Shown here piece after piece: positions 18,055 to 31,240 of a stretch of 64,000 nt of DNA. The number at the start of each line of letters is the position of its first letter. Within the stretch, counting starts at the first letter, position 1. Position numbers and translations under genes: made by a program. Origin of the DNA: Enchytraeus crypticus. Taxonomy: Eukaryota; Annelida; Clitellata; Enchytraeida; Enchytraeidae. Location: NCBI GenBank assembly GCA_905160935.1, contig CAJHZI010000833.1, positions 309,001-373,000 on the forward strand, read 5' to 3'. A model generated the notes under the pieces. The model did no database searches, was not told the DNA's origin, and worked only from the letters and a program-made list of their open reading frames with translations.

Positions 18055-18196
18055 AAAAAGCTAATGTTGACGTCAGTTTCCTCACTCGAAAGCGATATCA
18101 GTGACGAGCGAGCCCAGGATTTGAACCCGCACCTACTGATCCGCGGTCGGAACCCGCACCTACTGATTCGCGGTCGAGTATCTTACCGACTTCATC
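18055..18196 (-). mobile_element. SINE family A, near full length with internal duplication
   Basis: Reverse copy; about 30 nt around the B-box (gaacccgcacctactgat) is duplicated. Confidence 0.85.
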
Positions 18197-19030
18197 TCAA
18201 TAGACTTAAAATAGAATCTTACTGCTTACCTACATCGCCCAGGAGTCACAGGGTGCACCATATGTTGTCAATCACAGCCCACCATCTACCCATTCTAGCA
18301 TTGTTTGGCACGAGGAGGCGGGGTTTCGTGCAACATTCTGTTACTGAAGTCCTAAATGCGGACAAATGATTGGACAATACAAGGTATTGTAAACAGAAGT
18401 CTTTTCCTATTCCATCTGCTCGAGATAACTTGGAAATGCAATCAGATTCTGCCGGATTTGGATAGAAGTCTATCAGTCAGGAAGTCAGTCAGTCGACGTT
18501 ACTTTGCCCTTAGTTAGAGTTATGAGCGGATGATAGCTGTTAGATAGCCAGTCATTAGCTACTGCTATTACAGGTAGCACGTCACTCTGAGTAGTACTGT
18601 AGTTTAGGCGCATAATTAATTGTAGAGAAGTTGTTCTATCATTTAATAACTTCCGTATTAATACTAATTAAAGCTTTTGAATTGAATTTGGAAACTAGGA
18701 ACTATAATAAATTATGCACTTTAGTTTTCGCAGAGAATAAACTCCTAAATGAAAACATTTGGAAAAATCTTAAAGAATTGGTTACAGTCTGAGTATATGA
18801 GTATTCCTATACCGAGGTACTGTATATATTGTGATATATAGGTTATCTTGATATCAGTAGATGATTCTCTGAAAGACTCCGCTACTCAGTAGGCTAACGT
18901 TAAGTAAAATCAGATAGAACTATTCACGAACTCAGAATCCTCTTTGAGAAACCTCAAGCCTCTTTTAGTTAATTTGTCAACTACATTTTTTAATTTCGGT
19001 AGCATCAGCTTCTCCATACACACAAGAACA

Positions 19031-21611
19031 ATGGTCAGAAGTGATTGCATATCACAAGAACTTCGAATTATGTCCGAAAGACTACAGCTTCACTGTTCAG
19101 ATAGGTGGAACTTTGACTTCCACTCTGAACGACCTCTACCCGGTAGATATGAATGGACACCTACAAGTGGAGGAGTACACCAGCCCGTTTCCTCGCCATT
19201 TAAAATCCCCCCTGAAGCCTTATTTGAAGCCGTCGAGCGCACCCCAGAATTTGAAATGTCATCAGGATCAGCGTCAGATACGAATTGCAGAAATTCAACT
19301 AAATCTACTTCAGCGTCAACTTCTTCTCTACCTGCAGCGACTTTCAGAAGCTTGAATTATTCCCCATCTATGCCTCTAAGCAAAACTTCAGTTTGCAGGC
19401 GATTAAACTTTGATCAGGTTGAAAGGTTTTCTGGAGCAGACCAAAGATTCAAGCCACAACATAACGGCTTGAGCGTCTCTATAACAGCCCCTCCTGCGGA
19501 TAAAATTAATAACATTTCACATGGCATTTCATGCGAAAATATTTTTAGGGAAGGATCCTTTATTCATTGCGACAATAGAACGGAAGAAGAAAATAATAAA
19601 TGTAATAAAATCGCTGCAGCTCAAAGCAATCAACACTCACTTTCTCCTCTAGAGTTCAATACACCTACTGCAGTCAACGATAAGGAAGATCATGTTGCTT
19701 CGGCACTGAATCAATCAATTTCAAAATCATGCAGAAATCAATTGATTCGTTGTGATAAAGAATCTAAGTCATTCGGAACGAATTGGCAGAAATCCAAGAT
19801 GATTTCAGATAGAAAGCACCAGGATCGCTGTGGAACGAATAGAAAACCAGAAGGAAGATTTACACAACAAGCAGGCAGAAAGAGAATGAGAGCAGAAAAA
19901 CTATCCCTGAAAATCATCACTGGAAAAGAGTGCGGTAATTACTATTATAGGAGGAGTCAAAGGAAAAGAATAACCGGTAAGTCGTTTACTTTTAAATATT
20001 AGGCCTACTGTTCAATACCAGAGGCGTGTTCTAGCTCTGAGCTTCTGAGCAAAAATTCCACAAAAGCAAACATTACAGTGATCCTACGCGACGATAACTA
20101 TGACCGTTAATACAACATGTTTACACTGTTAAGCAAATTTACAGCTAATATTTCAACTAAACTTTTTACTTATTAAAGATATAAGGCCAATGTTAACGTC
20201 AGTTTCATCTCTCGAAAGCGATGTCAGTGGCAGTCGAGCCCAGGATTTTAACCCCGCGCCTACTGATCCACGATCAGATATCTTACTGACATTACCACTG
20301 GCTGAAGCCAGTGGTAATGTCGGCATTTAATGATTGGACTATAAATGATTTCCTAAGGAATGTTAATTAGTTGCAAGTAAAATTATTATGATTAATCTTT
20401 TAATTAATTAATTATATGAATATGAAGTAAATTTATCTAAAGCCTCTAAGCATGAAGAATGTCTTAATCCCGTAGGGGTAACGTCATGAAGTTTTAAATG
20501 ACAGATCCTGAGGTGAATTCAACCCTCGTGGGTTCGAATCCCAGCCGCGCTGATCTGAAAGTAAAATCTCGGACATTCACTGGACTAGCCTTCCATGTAA
20601 GATATGTCTTTGAAATTCCTATTTGTTTCATGTAGTAATAGTTACGGAACTATTTAGGCCTACTTTTTAGTCAGCGAGTTATATATTTGGAATAGTCGGT
20701 TCATTTAAGTTGTACGAGCAGAACCAGTGAATACTTTCAGAAACAGACGTGATAATGACAACTAAAAGCTATAATTGTTGATGACACTTGGTCAATGTTA
20801 GAAAAGTTAGTGAAGTTTCTAAATGTGCATTATTTAACTTTACATAGATATACTGCATTTGTAATACTTGAAAGTGTCCTAAATTGTGTTTAGAAAGATT
20901 AATGATTTATTAACGAGGTGATTGTATTTTATTACTGACGTGATTGTATTTTACTTATTCGGTAAAAATATTAAGATGTGTGGTAGTAATTAAGGACTTC
21001 TTTGATGAGTTTTGAACAAGCATCCTGTGCTTTCTGACCCATGCAGTGTGTTGTTGTTATGCCAAGTCGTTTAGAAAGTGCAGCTGTGCGCAAATGCTAG
21101 AGTAAATCGTTTTCACCTTAGTGTTGTTATTTATTCGTTCGTTTCTCGATCAAAATTAAACACTTTTCCCTGATAAATAAATCCCATGATTTGCTCAAAT
21201 ACGTCAGTACTCAAACATCTGACCAAGTTATGTCATACTTGTTTGAATTCTCAAACTCAATGCTATTATTTTGAAAAAAATGCATTTTATTTCTGGAAGA
21301 ATGCCTATGCAAAGGCAGAAATTCTGCGACTGACTATATACTTATACTTTTCTGTTTAACGTTTCACTTTATATCACAAAAATAGATAATTATATAATTA
21401 AATTTCATATAGAAAACACATTGAAATATAAATTTGATGCGACTGTATATATGGCAAACAGTCTGAATTAATTTAAAAAGTTGCAAATTTATCACTTTAG
21501 AAAGAGGTACCGAAACAGAGCTAATTTCTGGAGTTACACTACTTTTGAATATGTGTATATATACTATATATACTGTATATATAGGGTTATAAATATTATA
21601 TATGTATATTT

Positions 21612-21673
<62 letters not shown>

Positions 21674-23020
21674 TAAACCGGGGAATGAAAGTAGGGGGGA
21701 CTGTCCCTATCCCCTCTCCCCCTTGGCCGGACCTGTACCTTTGATCTCATAGTCTTTGATTTTCTTAATCCTTTACCAGACAAAACTGTAGACAATCTCA
21801 AACATACACACACAAGCTCTCACAAATCCTCCAAAGAATGCGCTAAGCTGATTTTGGTTATAAAGCATGTGTTGCATAATTATTTATGTAAATATGGATC
21901 ATGAAGGGTATTAATTCTAAAAGATATATCACTGTATAGACCAGGAGTACAGATAGACAACTGATAAATGTATTAAGAAATAGGAAGAAGAGTTGAATAG
22001 GACACATCCTTAGGGGAATGTCTATTAATAGAGGTCATAGAAGGTAGAATGTAAGGAAAAAGAAGCAGGGGCAGGACGAGATTAGGTATGTTAGATGATT
22101 GAAAGACCCACGCATATGTAGAAATGAAGAGGAAAGCGAAAGACAGAGAAGAGTGGAGGCGTTATATATCATGGACCTGCCAGTAGGGCGTGTACTAAGA
22201 GAGCGAGAGAGAGACCAGGAGTGGCACTTGTTTAGCATGCATGACTGCTTGATATGCATGGTTGAGCCTGTAGCAAGAGCGGTATGGTGTCCAGGTTGTG
22301 GATTAGTGGAGCAGTGTTCAAATCCCGAGTTCGCCCTGCCATTGAAAAGCTTTCATGGTGGGACTTATACTTAGTATGGCCACTTGCAAACTATGGCAAC
22401 TTGTAATATGCCACTTGTAAACGTGCAATCACTAAAAAAATAAATTACTATATATTCATTGAACTCAAAATTAATTTTACTATAAACACCTTTCTGTTTT
22501 GTCTGCTAAATTTCGAATGAAAAATATTTATGTTAAATGGCTCTACGCTGTCCTTCTCAATATCTATTTTAATCGCCTCCAACGATTCATTAATATTCAG
22601 CAAATCAAATCTATATCGCTCTTGTCAACAAGACCAATTTCTTTTGTCTCCATCTGCATCTTGTGTTCTTTGTCTATCTACATCTGTAGCCCACATTTTT
22701 CGACATACAATATTAGATAAACAGCTTTTCTATAGAAACTGACAAAAGTTGTTTTAAAATGTGATTATTGGCCTGATTACGCCATCAGCTATAAGTCGGG
22801 CATGAATTCGAAAGCGGCACTTTCTGCCCCACAGTTAGAAAGCTCTAATCGCTGGACAATCCAGCTTAGAATACGCCTACGTCAGTTACTCCATGCATAG
22901 TAGACACATCGTGTTAGACTCAATTTTAAAAGCCGTTTGTTTGTTTTTGCAGACTACTTTCCTTTCGAAAAGAAGAAGACGGGAAGCTTATCTAGTCCAG
23001 CTAAGAACACCTCCAAGTAG
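19031..23020 (+). CDS. CDKN1: Cip/Kip family cyclin-dependent kinase inhibitor (p21/p27/Dacapo type), two exons
   Basis: Exons 19031-19976 and 22953-23020, with strong donor CCG-gtaagt and acceptor tttttgcag; 337 residues. The family inhibits cyclin-CDK complexes in the nucleus. The kinase-binding segment is at residues 23-42: DRWNFDF, PLPGRYEW, aligning with RKWNFDF..PLEGKYEW of p27. A basic stretch GRKRMR near 283-287 is a likely nuclear signal. The spliced tail reads RKRITDYFPFEKKK (311-324). This matches a PCNA-binding degron (I-T-D-Y-F with Lys four after the last aromatic), except that Arg stands where Gln is usual. RRLNF at 123-127 fits a cyclin-docking RxL motif; TP sites at 71 and 211 could be CDK sites. 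The start ATG has A at -3 and G at +4. No RxLFG is seen before the kinase-binding part, so an upstream coding exon is possible. The paralogue cannot be assigned. Confidence 0.85.
20188..20321 (-). mobile_element. SINE family A with 5'-end hairpin, CDK inhibitor intron
   Basis: Reverse copy with a decayed B-box. At its 5' end the sequence turns back on itself: perfect 16-nt arms 20288-20303 and 20306-20321. Confidence 0.8.
20457..20589 (+). mobile_element. SINE family C, 3'-truncated, CDK inhibitor intron
   Basis: Very clean 5' part with B-box gggttcgaatcccagccgcg. Stops at cattcactggact. Confidence 0.85.
21616..21664 (+). repeat. TA microsatellite, CDK inhibitor intron
   Basis: Perfect (TA)n of about 48 nt. 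Confidence 0.95.
21938..22213 (+). mobile_element. Non-LTR retrotransposon 3' end, GA tail (type 2)
   Basis: A decayed C-terminal ORF2 frame (EGRM-GK-GRGR-R, then KAKDREEWRRY) ends in ctgccagtag..tactaagagag and a GA run. In the CDK inhibitor intron. Confidence 0.7.
22255..22372 (+). mobile_element. Possible tRNA-derived SINE
   Basis: ggttgagcctgtagcaagag, then B-box-like tgttcaaatcccgag. In the CDK inhibitor intron, directly after a LINE tail. Confidence 0.4.
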
Positions 23021-23436
23021 CCGACAAAGACTTGAACGATTTCGCCCAGCTAATCCCCCTCATCGCCTGAATTTCTGCGGGCGACATGTCTTCATTATGA
23101 AAGCATTTCATCTCGCATTGTGTACATATGTGTTATTATTATTATTAATATCGGTTTTAACAATGGCGACGTGTAACGATATCCGGCATTACATGGTGCC
23201 TACGATCTTTGGCTTTGATGATGGCGCGTTATAGTCTGCGATGTTATATTCACTGAAACGTCTAAACGCTGCACGGTGCTGTGTGGTTGCAGGTTGATAT
23301 ATATGTTCACCATATTAGATTTTGATATGGCAGACATTCACCACTTCCAGCTATTGTCAATTTATGTCCCGCGGTGAGGCCGAATTTCTTATAAGTAAGC
23401 GAGAAGTTTGCTGTAGCCCCGGGGCGTCTTAGTTAA

Positions 23437-23442
23437 TAAAGA
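23437..23442 (+). promoter_or_regulatory. Putative polyadenylation signal of the CDK inhibitor gene
   Basis: AATAAA about 415 nt after the stop codon at 23018-23020. Confidence 0.4.
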
Positions 23443-24873
23443 GATAGGTCACGACTTCAACAAGTTGATAGGAGGTGAGAAATATGGTTGGCCCTGTGGG
23501 GATAGATTTAGGTGCCTCGCGGGGTGGAGATTAGACTATACGTCGGCGATATGTGAACAATTTCCGCTAACAACTTTCTCTAATAGCTTTAAGGTTGTCG
23601 GAAAGTTAATGAAAGTATTAAATAAAAAGTAGATAAAAAATAATAAAGAAAATACATTATTAAATAAAGGTAGATCTTAGACAATAAATTGTAAATTTGA
23701 AATCATCACTTAAAAGATATTTAAAAATAGTAAAAGGTAATTCGAGAACAATTGTGTTAGAGTGCATTAAAATATGTTTAAATAAAGTATAGTGTAGGAG
23801 GGGTTTACAATTGTACTGGATTTTTGAGCGGTCGCGATTTTCAATCAGACGCTTGATGCCTTTTGTAAATTAATATTTTTAGCTTCGATTTCAGTAGATT
23901 TAGCCTTGCAGAATGACTACAATGGCTACAACAACTATTTCGCTCTTAGGATAACTAGGTGTTTATCATTTGTAAATATCATAAACGTTGAAAGCCAGTC
24001 CCTGGGTATGAGCAGATGATTATAAGGACATGTGAATTCTTGACATGATACTAACCTGTTAATTTATTATATCTACGTCTTGCAAATATTTCAATATCCT
24101 GTAGATCACTGCAATGTTCTGTATCATTAAAAAACCCTTTATCGATTAGATTTTTAGTTGCTGTCTAATGTTGCTTTAGGCCTATGTTATCTAATGTTAC
24201 GACATATGACTTCATGTTGCCCCTGATGCCTCGTGTAGCACTTTTCTTTGATTCCGTTCATCTTCAGACTGTTGTCTGGATTTTCGATTTTGCACCATTT
24301 TAGACCTTATTCTACTTACCAATTTGGATTCGTATAAATGGTGCTCGATGTTGTCACAGATGATGGTATCGCTCTACTTGTTTTAATGTTATGTTATGTT
24401 GCCCAATGTTGTTCAGATTGCTAGGTTTTCTCATGTTGCTTCTCATTGCTTCATCCTCATGTTGTCTCATACCGCCTCATTTTGTCTCATGTTGCCTCAT
24501 GTTATCTCAAGTTATTTAATGTTGCCTCGTTCTCCCTTGTTGCACAGTGTTGCCTGATGCTACCTGCCAATGTAAAGCACTGTTTAGCTTATAGATTTTA
24601 TTAAATTTAAGATAGACAATATTTATTATTTAATCTATTTTAAATCTTATTATTATTATTATCTTTTATCTTATCTTATTCGTATCCCGACCCTAGGTAA
24701 ACTGGGATTCAAGGGAAGATGATGATGATAATAAATCTATCTTAAATCTATCTTTTTTATTTTATTATTTAAATTTATTATTTAATCTATCTTAAATCTA
24801 TCTTTTTATTTCCTTAATTTTTACTATTTTATTTTTTATATATTTTAATTTTTTCATTATAATTTTTTATTTT

Positions 24874-24911
24874 TTGAGGAAACTGACGTTAACATTAGCT
24901 TTACCAGATTT
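24874..24911 (+). mobile_element. SINE family A, tail fragment
   Basis: gaggaaactgacgttaacat and tagctttaccag only. Confidence 0.6.
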
Positions 24912-26055
24912 ATTAAAATTGTGTGATAGTGAAATTGTGTGACATTTAATTGTGTGACTGAATACTCTCTCGTGTTAGTTTTAGTGTTACTTCAATCATG
25001 TGCATACAATTCGTTGATTTCGCTCAATCCTATACTTCTATTACTACTTTTATATTGTGTTTAGTATTTAAAGATTTTGTCTTTGGACAGTACAATCTAT
25101 TGATAATAATCTTTTGCATATTGCAAAGTTATTTAATAACGTTTAAACTGAATACTGGAATTAGCCTGTTCATTCTTTGTTTTTTTCGGTAAACTAAACA
25201 TTACTTCGTTGGAATGCACAATATTTCGTAATTATGCAATATTATACAACTGAAGAGTGAATAGGCCAGTGTAAACAGTAAACGCAAATATTCACTTGCA
25301 TAAAAACTAAGATGCGCTTTTAATTATTGATAGGGAAAGGTTATTATACATAAAGATCAATCCAAAATGTACGTTTTTCAAAAGAGCTCCCTAGCACAGA
25401 TATACTGTGGAAGACAAGGGAAATCTATCTAAGACGTGGAAGTCAAGTATATCACGCTAACTTCTATATTAGTTTTATAAAACACCTATTTTTAACGAGA
25501 TGAAATTGTTTTAATACGTAAGGTCATATAGTTAGTAGCAGCTATCAACAAATTCAATATGCAAGGTAATACAGTCAGTAGCAGCCATTAACAGTAACAA
25601 ATCCCTGTACTAATTGTCTTCTATGCTACCAAATACTGTAGAACCTATGGTAACCATACTGCCATTCATATTAATTACATTCAGTAAAATAAAACACATA
25701 TAAAAATGTCCAAAACGTTGCCTAAATAAAGGTATAAGGTAAACCTTAATCATATTAACAAAAGAAGTAATATTTGCAGATATCTAGCAGAAATTTGTAC
25801 CGTGGACCTATAGTCATCTAGCAAATCTTTAATAACAAAGCAAACAATTTTAATAATTATCATAGCAAATTTAAGCAATCAAACTGCAATTCTAGACAAC
25901 CTAACAAACATGGAAAAACGCTTGGAGACGAGATAAAACGATTGAAACTTAAACTTTCAAATTCTATTTAGTTTACTGCTAGCAATGGTTTTATATAAAC
26001 TACTGAATAATAACGAAATCTTCATGTTTAGACTGCATGGGGAGTAAGACAACTT

Positions 26056-26287
26056 GAATGTCTTAAATACTGAAGGGGTACCGTCATGAAGTTTTAAATG
26101 ACAGATCCTGAGTTGAATTGAAATCTCGTGGGTTCGAATCCTGGCCGCGCTGATATGAGAGTTAAATCTCGGACATTCACTGGACTGGTTACACTAAAAA
26201 TGGTCTAAATTGCCTAACGGATCTAGCATATGGTAATAAAAGTGATAGATATAAACAGAGTTGATCATTTCACTATAATGCGTGCTT
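26056..26287 (+). mobile_element. SINE family C, full length
   Basis: Best complete copy: gaatgtcttaaatactgaag to ttcactataatgcgtgctt, about 230 nt. Confidence 0.85.
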
Positions 26288-27452
26288 GCTGAGCAAAATC
26301 ACTAAAGCCTCTAGCTTTTATATGTCAATTAGTCCTCAATTCGTCCGAATTCATTATACATACGTGTATGTTTGTAAATTTAATAGGCGTTTGGTATCTG
26401 CAAATGCATACAACGGAAAATATACTAAATATAATTTTAGCTTCAATAACAATACTGGAACTATAGTGTAGAAGGTCGGCATAGATTTATATTCCCTTTT
26501 AAAGAACAACAAAAACAATTTGATAACGTTACACCTTAGCCCAACAAAATTGTTATTTAGTTCCACGTCAAAAGGTTTATAGTCCAAACCTTCAACAGAA
26601 ATCATCCAGTTCTCTAAGGTCCACCTAACTTAAACATTCGACTATTTGTGTTTACATTGAGACCATACTTCCGGTTGATTTCACTAAACAATGTATCTTC
26701 AGACAAATCAATTTCCCGGCCCAAGCAAACAGTCCTGTCAGTGTTTCAAACTTCACAGGCGTCATTCTCTTTGTGCCAGGTAACCAAAGTCCAGCTTGCA
26801 TAAACAATTAGTCCAGTCTAGTTCTTTCATCTTCTCCTACGCACACGTGCGGTCGCACGCGAGTCTATTCCCGCTGGATAGCAGATGTCATCTGTTGCAC
26901 ATTATAATAATTATAGTTGAAATTTATTTTTTGTATATTTTTATCTTCCGATATTAAATTTACTGTTTCATAACATGCAATTTGTTGCTTGAACTTTTGC
27001 GATATTTATTTGAATTTTTTTTGTCTTTAGGTTTTGACTTCTTACAGATTAATAAAGTAGAGATAAAATGCAGATAACAGATTAAATATTTTATCAATAA
27101 TAGTATGATCTCACTGAGATAATTGTATTAATTAATTATTAATAATTTCAAGATCTCACTGAGATAATTGTAATTATTAATTAATTATTACTAATTTTGA
27201 GATCACACTGAGACGAGAAGTTTTAATGATTAATCAATATTCAGTCAATAACTTTGGCAGTAAAACTAAATATTAAACTACATATTAACCTTTATTAAAA
27301 CAAACTAAAATCAATATAATGAAAATAAAGAAAGTAAAACGTGTGTAACTAAAAATACCAAACGATACTCATGTTCAAATGAATGCCATTATACTGTTAG
27401 ACTATTGCTTATTTTTTAAATAATAATTCATACATAATGTATTTAATGCCGC

Positions 27453-27573
27453 GGCTGGAGCCAGTGGCAATGTTTGTAATATATTCGACTGCGGATCAGT
27501 ATGTGCGGGATTCAAATCCTGGGCTCTCCCGTCACTGATATCACTTTCGCGTGAAGAAACTGACGTTAACCTT
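27453..27573 (+). mobile_element. SINE family A, near full length
   Basis: ggctggagccagtggcaatg start, B-box gattcaaatcc and gacgttaacc end. Confidence 0.85.
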
Positions 27574-27774
27574 ACTATTAACCTTAGATTAGCATTTATT
27601 AAACCAAGCTTTCAAATATAACAAACCTAAAACAAGTCTTTGCGGGTGAATCTTGTATCTGAATTGCATATTTATTTTTATACCCAATAATTCTAGTAGT
27701 AGCAATATAATTCTATAAATTAGTTAAACAATCAGTATCGATATACTGATTGAATGAATCCACGAATCAGTAAA

Positions 27775-27815
27775 GCTGGTAAAGCTAAGGTTGACGTCAG
27801 TTTCCTCACTCGTCA
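27775..27815 (-). mobile_element. SINE family A, 3' fragment
   Basis: Reverse of the tail: gctggtaaagctaaggttga, cgtcagtttcctcactcg. Confidence 0.65.
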
Positions 27816-27975
27816 GTAGTCCAATTAATCGATCAATCAATCAATTAATCTAACTATCAGTCAAGTAGATATTATATATTAGAATGCCCATCTGTAAAGT
27901 GTATACGCGTATAAAATTAAAATACTATAATATGTGTATATAATATGTAATACTATAATATGTGTACACATTCAA

Positions 27976-28172
27976 AGGGGGAAGGTCTATTAAAAGAGGT
28001 CATAGAAGGTAGAATGGAAGGAAAAAGAGGCAGGGGCAGGCCGAGATCAAGTATGTTAGATGATTTAAAGACCCACTCATATGTGGAAATGAAGAGGAAG
28101 GCGAAAGACAGAGAAGAGTGGAGGCGTTATGTACCATGGATCTGCCAGTAGGCAGTGCACTAAGAGAGAATA
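27976..28172 (+). mobile_element. Non-LTR retrotransposon 3' end (type 2), frame partly intact
   Basis: The 63-codon frame reads VIEGRMEGKRGRGRPRSSM, LDDLKTHSY and KAKDREEWRRYVPW, typical of the C-terminal end of LINE ORF2. The stop precedes a short gagaga tail. Confidence 0.8.
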
Positions 28173-28928
28173 TGTGTATAAGCGTTGAAAATGAAGTTTT
28201 AAGTGTTTTAGTCCACAGACCACAATCAATGTGCCAATCATTATCAATGGGTATGTATCTGCCTTAAGTTTGCCATTTGACACAGACTTAACTCATACAG
28301 ACTCAAGCACATTATAGCGTCCAGCATGTCAGTTCCGATAGCTTTGAAGTGGTCAAGTAATTACAGATAACAGACGCCCTCTGGATTCCAAAGTGTTCTT
28401 TCTGATTCAATTAGCTGCAATAATTGAATTTCTACGCATTTCAAAATATTAAACTAAGCAAACCAATGCGCAATGTAGCACTGAAAACTTTGAATTTCAA
28501 AACATTTGGCAGCCTTTATTTTAGGTATTTTAGTTATTTCTAGCTAATACAGATTTTCAAGTAATACATCAATTATTTTGACGCATAAATTTTTATAGTT
28601 CGTAAAATCCTTAACTTAAGTTTTAAATGCTAAATATCTACTTTGAAAGTTCCATACGATTAAGTGTTTATTTTTTATTTTAAATTTTACATTTTTAAAC
28701 CGTTTAAAATCTCTGAATCGTTAAAACTAATTAATCACTAAAATACTAAACTTCGTCAGTTTTACTGAATTTAATTGTCAATTAAATTGCAAATACAGTG
28801 GGCACTGTAACAGCAATATAGGGCCTACTTGTCTTGCTGAGCATCAAAATATTTGCCACATTTCCAAAACAATTTGACATTTGCAGTATGAAAATACTCT
28901 AACACTAAACGATTTACTACCCATAAGG

Positions 28929-28958
28929 CTCATTGAATTCTTCAAAGAATTCAATGAG
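28929..28958. repeat. Short perfect hairpin
   Basis: ctcattgaattctt and its reverse complement around a CA loop. Confidence 0.7.
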
Positions 28959-29608
28959 AAGATTACGTCGCGAAATTTCCTTATTTGTTCTCTAGGTTGT
29001 AAAATAATAAAACCAGCGAATTAGCACAGAGGTGGTAAATCCTGGGACGTTGGATTGGAGCTCAATAGATCAATAGATTTACTACACGCTCGTGTCAGTG
29101 GTTTTAAATTATTTGTTATAATGTATTTGTTTACATTGTTTTAGTAGCGTGGCGAAAGTTTATAACGATTAATAATAAAATGACGAAATAGCCAAGCACG
29201 AATATAGCTAGCACGAAATAGCTAGCATGAAAATAGATAGCACAAAAATGGCTAGTAAAAAATACTTATCTAATTAATCTAATTTTGTTTAAATCATTGA
29301 AGGCAAAGTTCGACTCACTTAAGTAATGCATTCTCGATATATAAACTGTATAATTTTACTTATTATAAAAATTTGTTTCGTTAGAAATTTGACAATAAAC
29401 AGACTCAGTACAATACGTTTAACATCACTGACCGCGATGCAAATGAGAAAGTAAAGCAGATAGTATAACTATTAAAATATTCTAAATTCCATAAAATATG
29501 AAACTATTGTGGCCTAATAAGTGACTATAAGAAGGCACTAACGTATTACATACATGCATATTATTATAAAATAGCAGAAAAAGATCCATTTGATATTAAA
29601 GTTAAACT

Positions 29609-29736
29609 TGTTTTTAAATATTTCTCGACTTATAAGAATGATTGTGACGTGAATCTTGCAAACGTTTATCCATGTTTTTAAATATTTCTCGACTAATAAG
29701 AATGATTGTGACGTGAATCTTGCAAACGTTTATCCA
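29609..29736 (+). repeat. Tandem duplication, 64-bp unit
   Basis: Two almost identical copies of tgtttttaaatatttctcga through gcaaacgtttatcca. Confidence 0.9.
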
Positions 29737-29834
29737 ATACTGTAAACAAAGCTTCATTATTTACATAACGGGCTGTCTGATACAGCTGTTGCGCGATTCG
29801 TAACCAAAATTTTAACTAGATTATCTAAGCTTAC

Positions 29835-29905
29835 CACTGGCATACCACAGGCGTATCAGGGAGTCGAACTCACTGCCTGCTGATCGACAGAAGTCAATTA
29901 ACGAT
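29835..29905 (-). mobile_element. tRNA-like relic
   Basis: Minus strand gatcagcaggcagtgagttc, gactccctgatacgcc: B-box-like agttcgactcc in a tRNA-like setting. I see no intact cloverleaf. Confidence 0.35.
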
Positions 29906-31162
29906 AACGCGGCTTGACATATGTCAAAATGTGAGGAGAATAACAAAGTGCAAGAGATAGGCTGATTGTATAACAATATACCCTTTCAGAAACCAGAAGT
30001 CCGTCCCATTCAGAACCTGTTTCTAATTTCATAATAAAAACGTTTCTGAAAGCTACGGTACTTTCCCCATTTAGTGAGTTCTTGAGATTAGAAACGCAGA
30101 GGTCTTGAAATTAACGTGTCACTGGGCTATGGTTTTCTTTAAATTAATGCAAGATGCATTCGTAAATTGTAAAGCTATTCTAGTTAGGTTAAGCTTGCAG
30201 AAAGTAAACTGATGATAATATTACATAATGAAGCCTGGACAAAGAATTTCTGCAGTTTAAAAGTTTTTGATTTCTCTGGTTATATTTTGATAGGCGACTA
30301 ATTAGTGACTAATAGTTGGAACAGCACATTCAACCAGTTATTTACTTCTCTAAGCAGTGCGTATATTAACGAGGAATCAGAAAACGCGAAAAGTTAATGT
30401 TTAGCTGAGTGCAAAGGACAAATTTTTGTCTACGACATGTATGATGCTTCCAAATTAAATTAATCAAACTTCGAAAAGTTATATAAAAGATATGTACATT
30501 TTTATAATATGTACATAATCTATATACTGTAATGTACGTAAATTAATATGTACATGTCATGACTAGGCAGGTATAACGAAATTTCTGACAAAAAAATAAT
30601 TTGAGCTTATAGAAATAAATAAATACAACATATTACATTTTACACTAAAACGTAGTCTTATGGGAATTGTGAATTAGAAGTACGCTATATACCAATTAAT
30701 TTGAGTAGGGCGGAAAAAATTTAAAGCATATTTAATTATATTGTCCAAGTTTGCCGTTATTGCAAATACACGTAGTAATTCTTTATTGTAACCTATCATA
30801 ATAATAAAATCAGCCGCAGCTATATAAGCGTATCCAACAGTCAACAGTATGCCGACAGATTCATAGCATATTGTTGACTGACTGATCTTTTATGTTGACA
30901 CATCCTGTGGATTTGTTTGGACCCACAGGGCAATCAAATGTCAGTCTTGGAGGTGCATCTCGCCCTGTCTGATCCGCTCCGAATATTTAACGATCCTCCT
31001 TGGATGTTATATCAGCTGAGATATATTATCTGAGATATATCAGCTGAGATATATTAGCTGAGGAAGCTTCTGCCAATACTGCTCATACAGTGTACGTGTA
31101 TGTTGTTTTTCTCTATTTCTCTCTCTCCTCTTTCTTTCACTCTCTTTCTTTCTCTCTCTCTC

Positions 31163-31240
31163 TCTCTCTCTCTCTTGATACACAGCCTATTGGAAGATCC
31201 ATGGGATATAACCCATCTATATATTTCTATCCTCTACTTT
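31163..31240 (-). mobile_element. Non-LTR retrotransposon 3' end (type 2), relic
   Basis: CT run, then cacagcctattggaagatcc, atgggatataaccc: a diverged reverse copy of the type 2 tail. Confidence 0.5.

Noticed and set aside
18944..19030. N-terminal extension of the CDK inhibitor frame from a TTG codon
   Set aside because: TTG is not a usual animal start. The ATG at 19031 has a good context, and the extension shows no family motif.
22893..23234. 113-codon frame overlapping the second CDK inhibitor exon
   Set aside because: It is in a different frame from DYFPFEKKK, which joins exon 1 in phase. Its Arg-rich part is the same lysine-coding bases read out of frame.
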